From NCBI RefSeq assembly GCF_001571325.1, contig NZ_BCTO01000078.1:1-40192 (forward strand): a DNA stretch of 40,192 bases, given 5' to 3'. Within the stretch, counting starts at the first letter, position 1. Each line of letters starts with the position of its first letter. The translations under genes were made by a program, and so were the position numbers. The notes under the pieces are model-generated. The model had not been told where the DNA came from. It saw nothing but the letters and a program-made list of their open reading frames with translations, and did not search any database. Shown here one piece after another: positions 24,677 through 33,652 of the stretch. Source of the DNA: Delftia tsuruhatensis NBRC 16741. GTDB lineage: Bacteria; Pseudomonadota; Gammaproteobacteria; Burkholderiales; Burkholderiaceae_C.

Positions 24677-25955
24677 GTGCCCCCTTCGAATGCCACAGCG
24701 CATGCGCATCGATACGCACCAGTGCTGACGCTTGCAGCGCATCGATGCGAGCCTGTGCCTCACCGAGGCGTGTCTGGCGCAGGTTTCGCAACGTCAAGAG
24801 GTATTCGGCCAAGGGGGCCTCTCCCAGTTCCCAAGCTCGCCGCGTGCGGTTGCTGGCCGTGGTCTGCGCGGCCAGCGCCTGCGCGAATGACTGCCACTGC
24901 GTGCGCTTACTTTCAGCTGCCTGCGCGGCTACCCACGCACTTTGCTCCACCGCGCGCCGCACGCCGAGCGCCTCTGCCTCTGCGGCAGCTGCGTTGGCGC
25001 TTTCCGTGGCAGCCATTGCACTGCGATAGTCAGTGCCAAATGGCACCGTCAGGACAACGCCAATGACACGTTCCGTCCCACCGCGTTCAGACATCATCCG
25101 TACCCCGACTGTGGGGTCGGGCGTGCGGTTGGCGCGAGCTCGCTCGGCCACCTTGGCAAGGCGCGCTGCCTCTCCATCGGCAATGCCGATTTCGACGCTT
25201 TGTCGCACAATTCGCGCCAGCCACTCCTGTACCCCGCCCGGCAAAGGATCGGGATCTGGCAGCGTGGATGGCCGCGCGGGAGTCTCAATGCCCGGGAACT
25301 CGATCACCATCGTTTGTCGTGCTGCCCGTTCTGCGTCGCGCGCAGCGCTAACCTGGGCTGCAAGCATCGCGCGTTCGGCTTGCAGAACGTCGCTGTCCCG
25401 CTGCGCTGCATCGCCCAGGGCCACGCGGCGGGCCATTGCTTCCTGCTCACGTCTAAGCAACTTTTCCTGAGCTTGCATCTCGTCGGCTACGACGAAACTG
25501 CGCAGCCATCCGGCCCAGACTTCCAACAGTCGCCTTGCCATTTGGTGCTCGGCATCTTCAAGGCGCATATCGGCCACCCTACGGGTGCGGCTGCCGATGT
25601 CCCGATCTATACGCGCCTTGTTTGGCAAGCGAACAGCACGGCTGAGCTGGATTTCCCATTCGTTGTAGCGACGCGCTTCGTTGGTCACGTTGCGACGTTG
25701 TAGGCCACTACTGAGTTCAAATTCGTGGCTACCGGCTTCAAGGGCGCTTTGCGTGGCGGCCGCCGCGTCCAAGCGAGCGGCTGCGGCATTCACGACCGGC
25801 TGGATTTTTATCGCCGCTTCGACTTGCGCCTGCGCAGGCAGCCACGAAAGATCATCGGCGCGCGCTTGCGCGGGATGAAATGTCAAAGCCGCGATAGCCA
25901 CCATGACGGCACCAGTCGGTAGTACCAGGCTGCATCCTTTGTTTTTACTCGTCAT
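24657..25955 (-). CDS. Outer-membrane efflux channel, CzcC/TolC family
   Basis: This 432-residue OEP-family protein has a signal peptide (about 1-33, VMVAIAALTFHPAQARA). Two TolC-like repeats follow, rich in Ala and Arg coiled-coil helices, such as ANAAAAEAEALGVRRAVEQSAWVAAQAAESKRTQWQ, then LRNLRQTRLGEAQARIDALQASALVRIDAHALW. It should form the trimeric outer-membrane exit duct for the RND pump encoded upstream. The start at 25955 overlaps the DUF3240 stop (ATGA at 25952-25955). The 3' end overlaps the PAP2 gene start by about 20 bases, joining efflux and lipid genes in one transcript. Confidence 0.9.
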   Translation of the reverse strand: MTSKNKGCSLVLPTGAVMVAIAALTFHPAQARADDLSWLPAQAQVEAAIKIQPVVNAAAARLDAAAATQSALEAGSHEFELSSGLQRRNVTNEARRYNEWEIQLSRAVRLPNKARIDRDIGSRTRRVADMRLEDAEHQMARRLLEVWAGWLRSFVVADEMQAQEKLLRREQEAMARRVALGDAAQRDSDVLQAERAMLAAQVSAARDAERAARQTMVIEFPGIETPARPSTLPDPDPLPGGVQEWLARIVRQSVEIGIADGEAARLAKVAERARANRTPDPTVGVRMMSERGGTERVIGVVLTVPFGTDYRSAMAATESANAAAAEAEALGVRRAVEQSAWVAAQAAESKRTQWQSFAQALAAQTTASNRTRRAWELGEAPLAEYLLTLRNLRQTRLGEAQARIDALQASALVRIDAHALWHSKGAHADAPQ

Positions 25956-26272
25956 ACCAGTCTTCCACTTGCCAACACCGACTCCACCCACCAGCGGACA
26001 TCGCTAGACGCGATGCGCTGGCGCAGATGCGCCAGGACCTGTTCCAGTTGTTCATATTCGATCAACACCCAAATGACGCGCCGATCCACACGGCCGCGAA
26101 CCTTCTCGCGAATGGACGCGCGCGCGAAGTCGCCGGTATGCCCTTCGGCGTGCAACAGGGTGAACCCTGGCAGCACCGGGTCGGCCATCAGGGCATCGGT
26201 GACGGCGTCTTCGAGCGTGGGTGGAAACACCAGATTCAGGCGCACCAGTTGCGCTTCTTTCAATCCGTTCAT
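25952..26272 (-). CDS. DUF3240 family protein of a metal-efflux operon
   Basis: This 106-residue cytoplasmic protein shows the DUF3240 pattern VRLNLVFPPTLEDAVTDALMADPVLPGFTLLHAEGHTGDF, then VRGRVDRRVIWVLIEYEQLEQVLAHLRQRI. The alternating strands and helices recall the PII/CutA-like fold. The family is found next to czcA/cusA-type genes, but its biochemical role is not established; metal sensing or pump modulation is a guess. It overlaps the RND gene upstream and the outer-membrane factor gene downstream by 4 bases each. Confidence 0.85.
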   Translation of the reverse strand: MNGLKEAQLVRLNLVFPPTLEDAVTDALMADPVLPGFTLLHAEGHTGDFARASIREKVRGRVDRRVIWVLIEYEQLEQVLAHLRQRIASSDVRWWVESVLASGRLV

Positions 26273-29200
26273 GCGTGGACTCCTTGTTGTGAGGAGATGG
26301 CCTGGCCGAATCGCCGGTACAGCACCGGCAGCAGGACCAGGGTCAGCGCAGTGGAACTGACCAGTCCGCCAATCACCACGATGGCGAGTGGGCGCTGGAT
26401 CTCAGAGCCAGGGCCACTGGCCAGCAGCAGGGGCACTAGGCCAAAGGCGGTGATGGAAGCCGTCATCAGCACGGGGCGCAACCGTCGCAGCGAACCTTCG
26501 CGCACCACCTGTTCCATGGGCAGGCCTAGCGCGTGCAGGTGGTTGAAGTGCGTCATCAGCACCAATCCGTTGAGCACGGCGATGCCCAGCAGCGCGATGA
26601 AGCCGACCGAAGCAGGCACCGACAGGTACTGCCCCGACAGCCACAGCGCCGCCACGCCGCCGACCATGGCAAACGGCACGTTGCCGAGGATGAGCGCGGC
26701 CTGCCGCACCGAGCCGAAGGTCATGAACAGCACGAAGAAAATCAGCCCCAGGGCCACCGGCACCACCATGCCAAGGCGGGCCGCTGCGCGTTGCTGGTTC
26801 TCGAACTGCCCGCCCCATTCGACGCGGTAGCCGGGCGGCAGCGGCACGTCGCGCGCTACGGCGGCGCGCGCTTCATCCACGAAGCCGACAAGATCGCGCC
26901 CGCTCACGCTGGACTGGATCAGCGCGAAGCGCGAGCCGTTCTCGCGCCGCACCAGCACGGGGCCATCAGTGGTGGCGATGCGCGCCAGCGAGGTCAAGGG
27001 GATTTCGCCCTGATCGCCGCGGGCGAGCTGCAAGTCCTTGAAGCGCTCGGCCGAGCCGCGCAGGCGGGCGTCGCCGCGCACCACGATCGGCGTGCGCCTG
27101 TCCGGCTCAATCACCAGCCCGGCCGGAACGCCTTCGAGTTGCGCGCGCAACTCGTCCTGAACCTGTGTCACGGCCAGCCCGGCGCGCCCCGCCGCCTGCG
27201 CATCCACCTTCACCTGCAGGTATTCCACGCTGTCGCTGGCCTGGGTGAGCACGTCGCGCGCACCGGGCACTTTCTCGATGCGAGCGGCCATGCGCTGCGC
27301 CAGATCGCCCAGTGTTTGCAGGTCAGGGCCGAACAGCTTGACGGCCACGTCGCCCCGGCTGCCGGTGAGCATTTCCGAGATGCGCATCTCGATGGGCTGG
27401 GTAAAGCCGAATTCCAGGCCGGGGAAGGCATCCATCACCTTGCGTATCTCGGCACTCAACGCGTCCTTGTCGGCTGCATGCCAATCCTTGCGCGGTGCGA
27501 GCTGCATGAACAGGTCGGTTTCGTTCAGGCCCATCGGGTCGAGCCCCAGCTCGTCGGAGCCCACCCGCCCGATGCTGTGCCGCACCTCGGGCACCGCCGC
27601 ACCGATGGCCTTCTGCACCGCCAGGTCAATCTCCAGCGAGCGCTGCAACCCAATGGACGGGGGTTTTTGCAGTTGCAGCAGGATATCGCCCTCGTCCATC
27701 GTCGGCATGAACGCCTTGCCCGTGCCAAGGTAGGCCACCACACCCAATGCCAGGGCCGCGATGGCGACCGCCGATGCGCGTAGCGGGTGGTGAAGCGCAG
27801 CCTCCAGCAGCGGTTGGTACAGGCGCGTGGCCCAGCGCATCACCCACGGCTCGGTGTGAGCATGTTCCTTGAGCAGCAGCGAGGCCAGCACCGGCACCAG
27901 CGTGAGCGACAGCAGCAGCGAGACGCCCAGGGCGAATACGATGGTCAGCGCCACCGGCACAAACAGTTTGCCTTCCAACCCTTGCAGTGTGAGCAGGGGC
28001 ATGAAGGTCAGACAGATGATGAGGATGCCCGAGGCCACAGGCATGGCGACCTCGCGCGCCGCGGCGAATATGCGGTGCAGGCGCGGCTGGTGCGCACTGG
28101 GCGCGTGCGGGTCGAGCCGACTGACGGCGTTTTCCACCACCACTACGGCAGCGTCCACCAGCATGCCGATGGCGATCGCGAGGCCCCCCAAGCTCATCAG
28201 GTTGGCGCTCATGCCGACCAGACGCATCAGCAAGAAGGTGCCCAGTGCCGCCAAAGGCACCATCACCGCCACAACCAGCGCGGCGCGAAGCTCGCCGAGG
28301 AACAGAAGCAGCAGGATAACGACCAGTACCGTCGCTTCCAGCAAGGCGCTTTCCACCGTGCCCACGGCGCGCTCGATCAGCGTGCTGCGGTCATAGAACG
28401 GCACCACCTTGACGCCGGGCGGCAGGCTGGGAGTCACCTCGTCCAGCCGGGCTCGAATGGCTTTGACCAGCGCCGAGGCATCGGCCCCGCGCAGCGCCAC
28501 CACGATGCCTTCCACCGCTTCGCCCGCGCCGTCCCGGGTGACGGCGCCATATCGCGTCACGCCTTCGATGCGCACCTGGGCCACGTCGCCCAGGCGAACT
28601 GGGGCCGTACCATTGGCCCCCGCGCGCAGGATCAGACGGGATAAATCGTCCAAAGTGTGGATCGCGCCTTCGGCGCGCACGATCAGCGTGTCTTCGCCTG
28701 CATCCAGGCGGCCCGCACCGTCATTGCGGTTGTTGCGGCCGATCGCCGTGATGACATCAGAGAAGCTGAGGCTCGCAGCGGAAAGCCGTGCGCGATCCGG
28801 CACCACAGCAAAGCTCTTGGCTTCTCCACCCAGCACGTTGACATCAGCAACACCGGGCAGCGTGCGCAGGGCCGGGCGCAGCGTCCAGTCCAGCAGGGCG
28901 CGGCGCTCGCTCAACGTGAGGCCACCGCCTTCGATGGTGAACATGAACACGTCCGACAGCGGTGTCGAAATCGGCGCCAGCCCGCCGCTGACGCCTTCGG
29001 GCAGGCTGCCCGAAACGCCGGCATAGCGTTCAGCCACCTGCTGACGCGCCCAGTAGATGTCGCTGCCTTCGGCAAAGTCCACCGTGATGTCGGCGATGGC
29101 GTACTTGGCCGTGGAGCGCAACATCACGCCCCGGGGCACGCCGAGCAACTCCATCTCCAGCGGCGTGATCACGCGCGACTCCACCTCCTCAGGCGTCATG

Positions 29201-29364
29201 CCAGGAGCCTTGATAATCAGCTTGACCTGCGTGGGGGAAATATCCGGATAGGCGTCGATCGGCAGTTGCAGGAAGGCCGCTAGGCCCGCACCCGCCAAAG
29301 CCAGCACGCCAAGCAGTACCAGCGCACGTTGGCGCAGGGAAAATTCAATCAGACGGGACAACAT
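26269..29364 (-). CDS. Heavy-metal efflux RND transporter (CzcA-like)
   Basis: This 1031-residue inner-membrane HME-RND proton antiporter is of full family length. It starts MLSRLIEFSLRQRALVLLGV and includes LPIDAYPDISPTQVKLIIKAPGMTPEEVE and the periplasmic block FTQPIEMRISEMLTGSRGDVAVKLFG. The proton-relay helix reads AIGMLVDAAVVVVEN, with Asp near residue 403. That helix is of the AIGx3DAA type that, as I recall, marks monovalent (Cu/Ag) HME pumps. The TQPIEMR-DVAVKLFG block instead looks like CzcA-type divalent pumps. The exported metal therefore cannot be fixed. It works with the adaptor (29378-30601) and channel (24657-25955). Confidence 0.93.
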   Translation of the reverse strand: MLSRLIEFSLRQRALVLLGVLALAGAGLAAFLQLPIDAYPDISPTQVKLIIKAPGMTPEEVESRVITPLEMELLGVPRGVMLRSTAKYAIADITVDFAEGSDIYWARQQVAERYAGVSGSLPEGVSGGLAPISTPLSDVFMFTIEGGGLTLSERRALLDWTLRPALRTLPGVADVNVLGGEAKSFAVVPDRARLSAASLSFSDVITAIGRNNRNDGAGRLDAGEDTLIVRAEGAIHTLDDLSRLILRAGANGTAPVRLGDVAQVRIEGVTRYGAVTRDGAGEAVEGIVVALRGADASALVKAIRARLDEVTPSLPPGVKVVPFYDRSTLIERAVGTVESALLEATVLVVILLLLFLGELRAALVVAVMVPLAALGTFLLMRLVGMSANLMSLGGLAIAIGMLVDAAVVVVENAVSRLDPHAPSAHQPRLHRIFAAAREVAMPVASGILIICLTFMPLLTLQGLEGKLFVPVALTIVFALGVSLLLSLTLVPVLASLLLKEHAHTEPWVMRWATRLYQPLLEAALHHPLRASAVAIAALALGVVAYLGTGKAFMPTMDEGDILLQLQKPPSIGLQRSLEIDLAVQKAIGAAVPEVRHSIGRVGSDELGLDPMGLNETDLFMQLAPRKDWHAADKDALSAEIRKVMDAFPGLEFGFTQPIEMRISEMLTGSRGDVAVKLFGPDLQTLGDLAQRMAARIEKVPGARDVLTQASDSVEYLQVKVDAQAAGRAGLAVTQVQDELRAQLEGVPAGLVIEPDRRTPIVVRGDARLRGSAERFKDLQLARGDQGEIPLTSLARIATTDGPVLVRRENGSRFALIQSSVSGRDLVGFVDEARAAVARDVPLPPGYRVEWGGQFENQQRAAARLGMVVPVALGLIFFVLFMTFGSVRQAALILGNVPFAMVGGVAALWLSGQYLSVPASVGFIALLGIAVLNGLVLMTHFNHLHALGLPMEQVVREGSLRRLRPVLMTASITAFGLVPLLLASGPGSEIQRPLAIVVIGGLVSSTALTLVLLPVLYRRFGQAISSQQGVHA

Positions 29365-29377
29365 GCGTGGTCGCCCC

Positions 29378-30601
29378 TCATTGCAATGGAATCATGGATT
29401 TGAGCAGTGCCGTACCGCGCACGACGACCTGCATGCCTGCCGCAAGCGGCGCAGTGTCTGGCGAGACTGCACGCACGGCGCTTGACGCCTCTGATTCGTC
29501 TTGCCCCAGCAGTTGCACCGGAACAGCGCGGACGCGTAGGTCGCCTTGCTTGTCTTGCGATGACGGCTCAGCAACGTAGACCACGTGGGCGCTGCCCGCT
29601 GGCAGCAGTGCGGCCGATGGCACGCTCAAGGTGCCCTGCGGTGCTGGCAGCAACAGCGCGACACTGATCTGCTGCCCGGCCGCATAGCGGTCTGCCCCTG
29701 CCTGATCTGCATCGACGCGGGCACGTACCCGCAGGCTCTGACTACTGAGGTCAGTGTCGCCACCAACAGCCGTCACGCGAGCGATCGTGCCATCGGGAAG
29801 ACGCACTTCCAAGCCTGGGTGGAGATCTGAGCGCCAGCGCAGCGGAACCGCGACGCTGACATCCAGCGGGCCAGGCTGAGCCACTATAAAGGCGATGTCG
29901 AGCGGCGCGACCGCCTGCCCGAGGCTCAGGTGACGACGCATCACCCGCCCGGACAAAGGCGCCAGCAATTCATACTCGCCGGCCTGCCCGCCGCTAACGG
30001 GTCGAAGCCGTGCGAGGGCGCCATTGGCCTCTTGCAACGTACTTTGCGCAGCCGCTGCGCGCGCCTGAGTTTGCTCGTTGCGCGCGGCGGGGATGATGCC
30101 CTCGGCGAGCAGGGCAGCATCGCGCCTGGCCTGCGTGGCGGCTGCGGTCGCGTCCGTGCGGGCACGCGCCAGATCGGCTTGCGCCGCCAGAACATCCTTG
30201 CTCTGGATGCGCGCCAAAGCCTGTCCTTGGCGCACTGCGGCACCTTCATCGACCAGAACGCGCGTCACCACACCGCCATAGGGTGCCACAACCTGCGCGC
30301 TGGCCGAGAGCGGTGCCACGGTCTGCGCGGGCAAGCCATCCAGCGGTATTGCTGCGGCGTCCTTGACGATGGCGGTTTCCACGCCCTGCGCGCGGAGTTG
30401 AGCGGCGTTGAGCTGAACGCTGCCAGCACTCGGCTGGGCGACGGCTTCGTTCGCGTCTTTATCGGCTACGGTTGTCTGCTGCGTTGCCCAAGCCCACCAG
30501 CCGTACCCTACGGCAGCCAGAACTGCCACACCGACGGCGGACAGGGCCAAGGTCTTGGTTCGGCTGGAGGTGCCCGCCGCTTTCAAGGTCGGGAAGCTCA
30601 T
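29378..30601 (-). CDS. RND periplasmic adaptor, CzcB-like
   Basis: This 407-residue membrane-fusion protein has an N-terminal membrane anchor (KTLALSAVGVAVLAAVGYGWWAW). A lipoyl/barrel-sandwich half follows (AQVVAPYGGVVTRVLVDEGAAVRQGQALARI), then a helical hairpin with many Ala/Gln, the second half (YELLAPLSGRVMRRHLSLGQAV) and a beta-barrel domain with HMP motif RVTAVGGDTDLSSQSLRVRARV. It bridges the pump and the outer-membrane channel. It is the first gene of the operon. I took the ATG at 30601; an in-frame ATG at 30670 would add 23 residues. No strong ribosome-binding site decides between them. Confidence 0.88.
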   Translation of the reverse strand: MSFPTLKAAGTSSRTKTLALSAVGVAVLAAVGYGWWAWATQQTTVADKDANEAVAQPSAGSVQLNAAQLRAQGVETAIVKDAAAIPLDGLPAQTVAPLSASAQVVAPYGGVVTRVLVDEGAAVRQGQALARIQSKDVLAAQADLARARTDATAAATQARRDAALLAEGIIPAARNEQTQARAAAAQSTLQEANGALARLRPVSGGQAGEYELLAPLSGRVMRRHLSLGQAVAPLDIAFIVAQPGPLDVSVAVPLRWRSDLHPGLEVRLPDGTIARVTAVGGDTDLSSQSLRVRARVDADQAGADRYAAGQQISVALLLPAPQGTLSVPSAALLPAGSAHVVYVAEPSSQDKQGDLRVRAVPVQLLGQDESEASSAVRAVSPDTAPLAAGMQVVVRGTALLKSMIPLQ

Positions 30602-30922
30602 GCTTGTGCCGCCCCAAATGACGTAGAGCAGAGTAGAGAGCACACAGCGCGAATTGAAAATTCGTCGCATATGAAGCGGTGCGCGAGGTTAATGAGGCGA
30701 AACATGCGGTCGATCTCTTGTAAAGATCAGCTCATGTTCTTCGGTGAAGCTTTGAGAAAGCTTTGGAGAAAGCGAAATTTTCTCTGTACGATCTATTCAG
30801 AAAAAAACCGCTTGTCTTGAGCCACAAGCTGCCGGCAAGTTGACTTCTCAGTCACTTGATCCGATAGCCAGGATAGCCAGCGGTTCGCTTTTTTGCCATC
30901 TCAAACATCGGGGCCATGCGCC
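30602..30922. promoter_or_regulatory. Divergent control region between the efflux operon and the cytochrome b561 gene
   Basis: This gap of about 320 bases lies between oppositely read genes. It holds an 11-bp-spaced direct repeat at 30750-30766 and a small inverted repeat CTTGT-N8-ACAAG (30811-30828). The centre (30710-30810) is AT-rich compared with the genes, as expected of promoters. No further gene is supported. Confidence 0.6.
30750..30766 (-). promoter_or_regulatory. Direct-repeat candidate operator of the efflux/lipid A operon
   Basis: On the minus strand the site reads CCAAAGCTTTCTCAAAG: two CAAAG half-sites 11 bp apart, the spacing OmpR-family regulators use. It lies about 150 bases upstream of the adaptor start. 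A 14-of-17 match occurs upstream of the reductase-regulator-kinase operon at 35813-35829, in the same orientation. Binding by the regulator at 33653-34318 is inferred. Confidence 0.6.
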
Positions 30923-31474
30923 ATGGACATCAAGAATTCCGAATACCGTTTCAGTCCCTTGGTCATAGGCTTGCACTGGCTGACCGTGATTCTCATCATT
31001 GCGGTCTATGCGAGCATGGAATTGCGCGGACTGGCACCCAAGGGAGCCTTGAGAGACGCCATGAAGTCCTTGCACTACCTGCTGGGCCTCAGCGTTCTGG
31101 TGATCGTCGTGATCCGTATCGGGGTGCGCATCCAGGCGGGCGTGAAGCCCGCGATCCAACCACCCATGCCACGCTGGCAGGCCACGCTCGCCGATGGCAT
31201 GCACTATGCGCTCTACAGCTTCATGCTCGCCATGCCGCTGCTCGGATGGCTCACCTTGAGTGCGGCGGGCAAGCCGATTGTTCTGTTTGGCTTGCCCGTT
31301 CCCTCTCTGATCGGCACCGACGTTGCTTTGTCGCGCCAACTCAAGGATGTCCATGAGGCGCTGGCGACATTGGGCTATGTCTTGATCGGATTGCATGCGA
31401 TGGCGGCGCTGTTGCACCACTACGTCATGCGTGACAACACACTGGTTCGCATGCTTCCCGGTCATCGCACCTGA
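30923..31474 (+). CDS. Cytochrome b561 family protein
   Basis: This 183-residue four-helix membrane cytochrome is of the bacterial b561 (CybB) family. Candidate heme-ligand His residues are in GLHWLTV, SLHYLLG, DGMHYALYSF and the GLHAMAALLHHYVM region. It probably passes electrons within the inner membrane; the family includes quinol-superoxide oxidoreductases. The start at 30923 gives the family-typical MDIKNSEYRFSPLVIGLHWL; the ORF could extend 10 codons upstream. A longer minus-strand frame across it (30848-31522) is its antisense shadow. It is read with the VIT1 gene 41 bases downstream. Confidence 0.9.
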   Translation: MDIKNSEYRFSPLVIGLHWLTVILIIAVYASMELRGLAPKGALRDAMKSLHYLLGLSVLVIVVIRIGVRIQAGVKPAIQPPMPRWQATLADGMHYALYSFMLAMPLLGWLTLSAAGKPIVLFGLPVPSLIGTDVALSRQLKDVHEALATLGYVLIGLHAMAALLHHYVMRDNTLVRMLPGHRT

Positions 31475-31515
31475 ACTGCTGGCCTTGGGCTGCTTCACAT
31501 GGATTTGATTTTTCA

Positions 31516-32223
31516 ATGACAAAATTTCATCATCGCGCTCACCCTGAAAGTCATCGCACTGAACATATCGGATGGCTACGCGCAGCTGTTCTGGGTGCCA
31601 ATGACGGCATCATTTCCACGGCCAGCCTAGTTGCAGGCGTGGCTGCGGCCCATGCAAGCCATGCCAGCATCATGACCACGGCCATCGCGGGGTTGGTAGC
31701 CGGTGCCATGTCCATGGCTGCAGGCGAATTCGTATCGGTCTATTCACAAGCTGATACGGAGAAGGCGGATCTGGCGCGGGAACGTGATGAACTGAAGAAC
31801 AGTCCGGAAGCCGAACATCGCGAACTCACGGCCATCTATGTTCGGCGTGGCCTGGATCATCGACTCGCGGATCAGGTCGCCACGCAATTGATGGCGCATG
31901 ATGCGTTGGGCGCGCACGCGCGCGATGAATTGGGCATTTCTGAAACCTTGAGCGCTCGCCCGCTGCAAGCCGCCATGGCGTCCGCTGGAAGCTTCGCCGT
32001 GGGTGCGGCCATGCCGCTGGCCGTGGTTCTGTTGGCGCCGGAGCAGAGCCTGCTCTATTGGATCGTCGCGACGGCGATTGTCTTCCTGGCCCTGCTCGGC
32101 GCTGCGGCTGCTGCCGTGGGTGGTACGCCGCTGTTCAAAAGTGCACTGCGCGTCGCGTTCTGGGGCACATTTGCCATGGCGGTGACAGCGGGCGTGGGAG
32201 CCATGTTCGGCACCGCGGTGTAA
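31516..32223 (+). CDS. VIT1/CCC1 family iron/manganese transporter
   Basis: This 235-residue membrane protein has family blocks LRAAVLGANDGIISTASLVAGVAAA, AGAMSMAAGEFVSVYSQADTEKADL and a helical cytoplasmic domain rich in Glu and His (ERDELKNSPEAEHRELTAIYVRRGL). Three more membrane helices follow. VIT1/CCC1 proteins move Fe(II) or Mn(II) out of the cytoplasm. The N-terminus is His-rich (HHRAHPESHRTEHIGW). It converges with the sensor kinase gene, with only 13 bases between stops. Confidence 0.92.
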   Translation: MTKFHHRAHPESHRTEHIGWLRAAVLGANDGIISTASLVAGVAAAHASHASIMTTAIAGLVAGAMSMAAGEFVSVYSQADTEKADLARERDELKNSPEAEHRELTAIYVRRGLDHRLADQVATQLMAHDALGAHARDELGISETLSARPLQAAMASAGSFAVGAAMPLAVVLLAPEQSLLYWIVATAIVFLALLGAAAAAVGGTPLFKSALRVAFWGTFAMAVTAGVGAMFGTAV

Positions 32224-32236
32224 ATCTGCGTCAATC

Positions 32237-33649
32237 TCAGAGCAGCGCTGGCCAAGGGCCAAGCCGCGCGGACAGCCGACCGTTGTCCAGTGAGAACGCC
32301 AGCGGCAGGTCTATGGCATGCGCGAGCGCCAGGGCCAGTGCAAGTCCCAACCCGGCGTGGTGCGCCGTGCCACCTTCGGAATCCTTGCGCCAGAAGCGAA
32401 GGCCGAATTGATCCAGATCGGATGCCAGCAAATTGGGAGCTGTGTTGACGATGGTCAACATCCAGCCGGAAGCTTCGCGCTCCAGCCCGCATTGAATGTC
32501 GTCGCCTTCGGGCGCGTATTCAATGGCATTGCGCAAGAGGTTGGAGACGATGCGTTCGATCACGCCCTGATCACTTTGCACCCATGCCGATTCAGGCAAA
32601 GTCACGCGGATGGGTGACTTGGGTGCCATTTGCTGGACGTTAAGTCCCGCCAGCAACTCTCGCAGCAAAGCAGTTAGATCCAGAGGATCCAGCGCCATTG
32701 TGTGTTGGCCGGACTCAAGTCGCGCCAACAACAGCAGAGTGTCCACACTGCGCTGCATGCGTGAACTGGCCTGGATCATTGCATTCAGGGCGCGCTGGAT
32801 TCGGGCCGGGTCGGCATCGATCAAAGCGCTTTCTGCGCTGATGCGGATTTCCGCCAGGGGCGTGCGCAACTCGTGGGCCACATCGCGGGAGAAGCGGCGC
32901 TCGCGGACAATGGCCACATACAGGTGATGCAAGCCCTGATTGAAGGCTTCGGCAAATGGACGCAGTTCACGGGGAAAGTCCGCTCCGATCCGCGCAATCG
33001 GCCGATCCGAACGCAGATCGGCCAGTTGCTCGCCGACCCGCTCCAGCATGACCACGATATGCCGAACCATGAGCAGCGCCAGGCCCGTCGCTAGCAGCGT
33101 TGCCAGCACAATACCGCCCAAGAGCGCAAAGTGGATGCGCCGCTCGGTTTGATCCCAATCCCGGCGTTCTGTTGCGACGACTAATAGCTGAGACCTCTCT
33201 CCAGTTACCGACACGCGCGTCGCCAGCGCGCGGCCCGCGTGGCCATCCGGAAGTGTCACGTCGTAATAGCGCGGGGTGCCTTGCTCCACCGGGCCAAGCG
33301 ATAGCTCGGCGCCTGCACTGCTGGGAGAGCGTAGCAAGGCCCGGTGGGTCTGCGAATCGAAGACCGTGAAGAACTCGGTATGCCCGCCAGGCTCATATTC
33401 CGGCATGAGGCTTTCGAGCTTTCTCGCATCCAACTCCTGCAGCACGCGCCCCACCGCCGCTGATCGTTGCATCAGGGTGGTATCCATCCGTCGATAGATT
33501 TCGTGGTCAATCCAGTAGTCGAGGACGGGAAACAGGATCGCGAAGGTTCCTCCAATGCAGATCACCAAGCTGGCAGCCAGCCGCCGCTGCAAGGACCAGG
33601 ATCCGCCTTGACTCGCATCAGAAAGGGCTTCGGAATCGGGACGTACCAT
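32237..33649 (-). CDS. Two-component sensor histidine kinase
   Basis: This 470-residue membrane kinase has membrane segment 1 at about 25-47, a periplasmic sensing domain at about 48-170 and segment 2 near 175-195 (LGGIVLATLLATGLALLMV). HAMP-like and HisKA regions follow, with phospho-acceptor His in SRDVAHELRTPLAEI, an N-box (VSNLLRNAIEYAPEGDD) and a G-box (HHAGLGLALALALAHAI). It should phosphorylate the regulator encoded 3 bases upstream. The context suggests it senses metal or envelope stress (compare CzcS, ColS), but the periplasmic domain has no motif I recognise. Confidence 0.9.
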   Translation of the reverse strand: MVRPDSEALSDASQGGSWSLQRRLAASLVICIGGTFAILFPVLDYWIDHEIYRRMDTTLMQRSAAVGRVLQELDARKLESLMPEYEPGGHTEFFTVFDSQTHRALLRSPSSAGAELSLGPVEQGTPRYYDVTLPDGHAGRALATRVSVTGERSQLLVVATERRDWDQTERRIHFALLGGIVLATLLATGLALLMVRHIVVMLERVGEQLADLRSDRPIARIGADFPRELRPFAEAFNQGLHHLYVAIVRERRFSRDVAHELRTPLAEIRISAESALIDADPARIQRALNAMIQASSRMQRSVDTLLLLARLESGQHTMALDPLDLTALLRELLAGLNVQQMAPKSPIRVTLPESAWVQSDQGVIERIVSNLLRNAIEYAPEGDDIQCGLEREASGWMLTIVNTAPNLLASDLDQFGLRFWRKDSEGGTAHHAGLGLALALALAHAIDLPLAFSLDNGRLSARLGPWPALL

Positions 33650-33652
33650 CGT

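Noticed and set aside
26533..28644. Long plus-strand frames across the RND gene
   Set aside because: They are antisense to a full-length, well-conserved RND transporter and have shadow-type composition.
30848..31522. A 225-codon minus-strand frame
   Set aside because: It is antisense to the cytochrome b561 gene, which has clear membrane helices and family motifs; the minus frame is Gln/His/Arg-rich with no domain.
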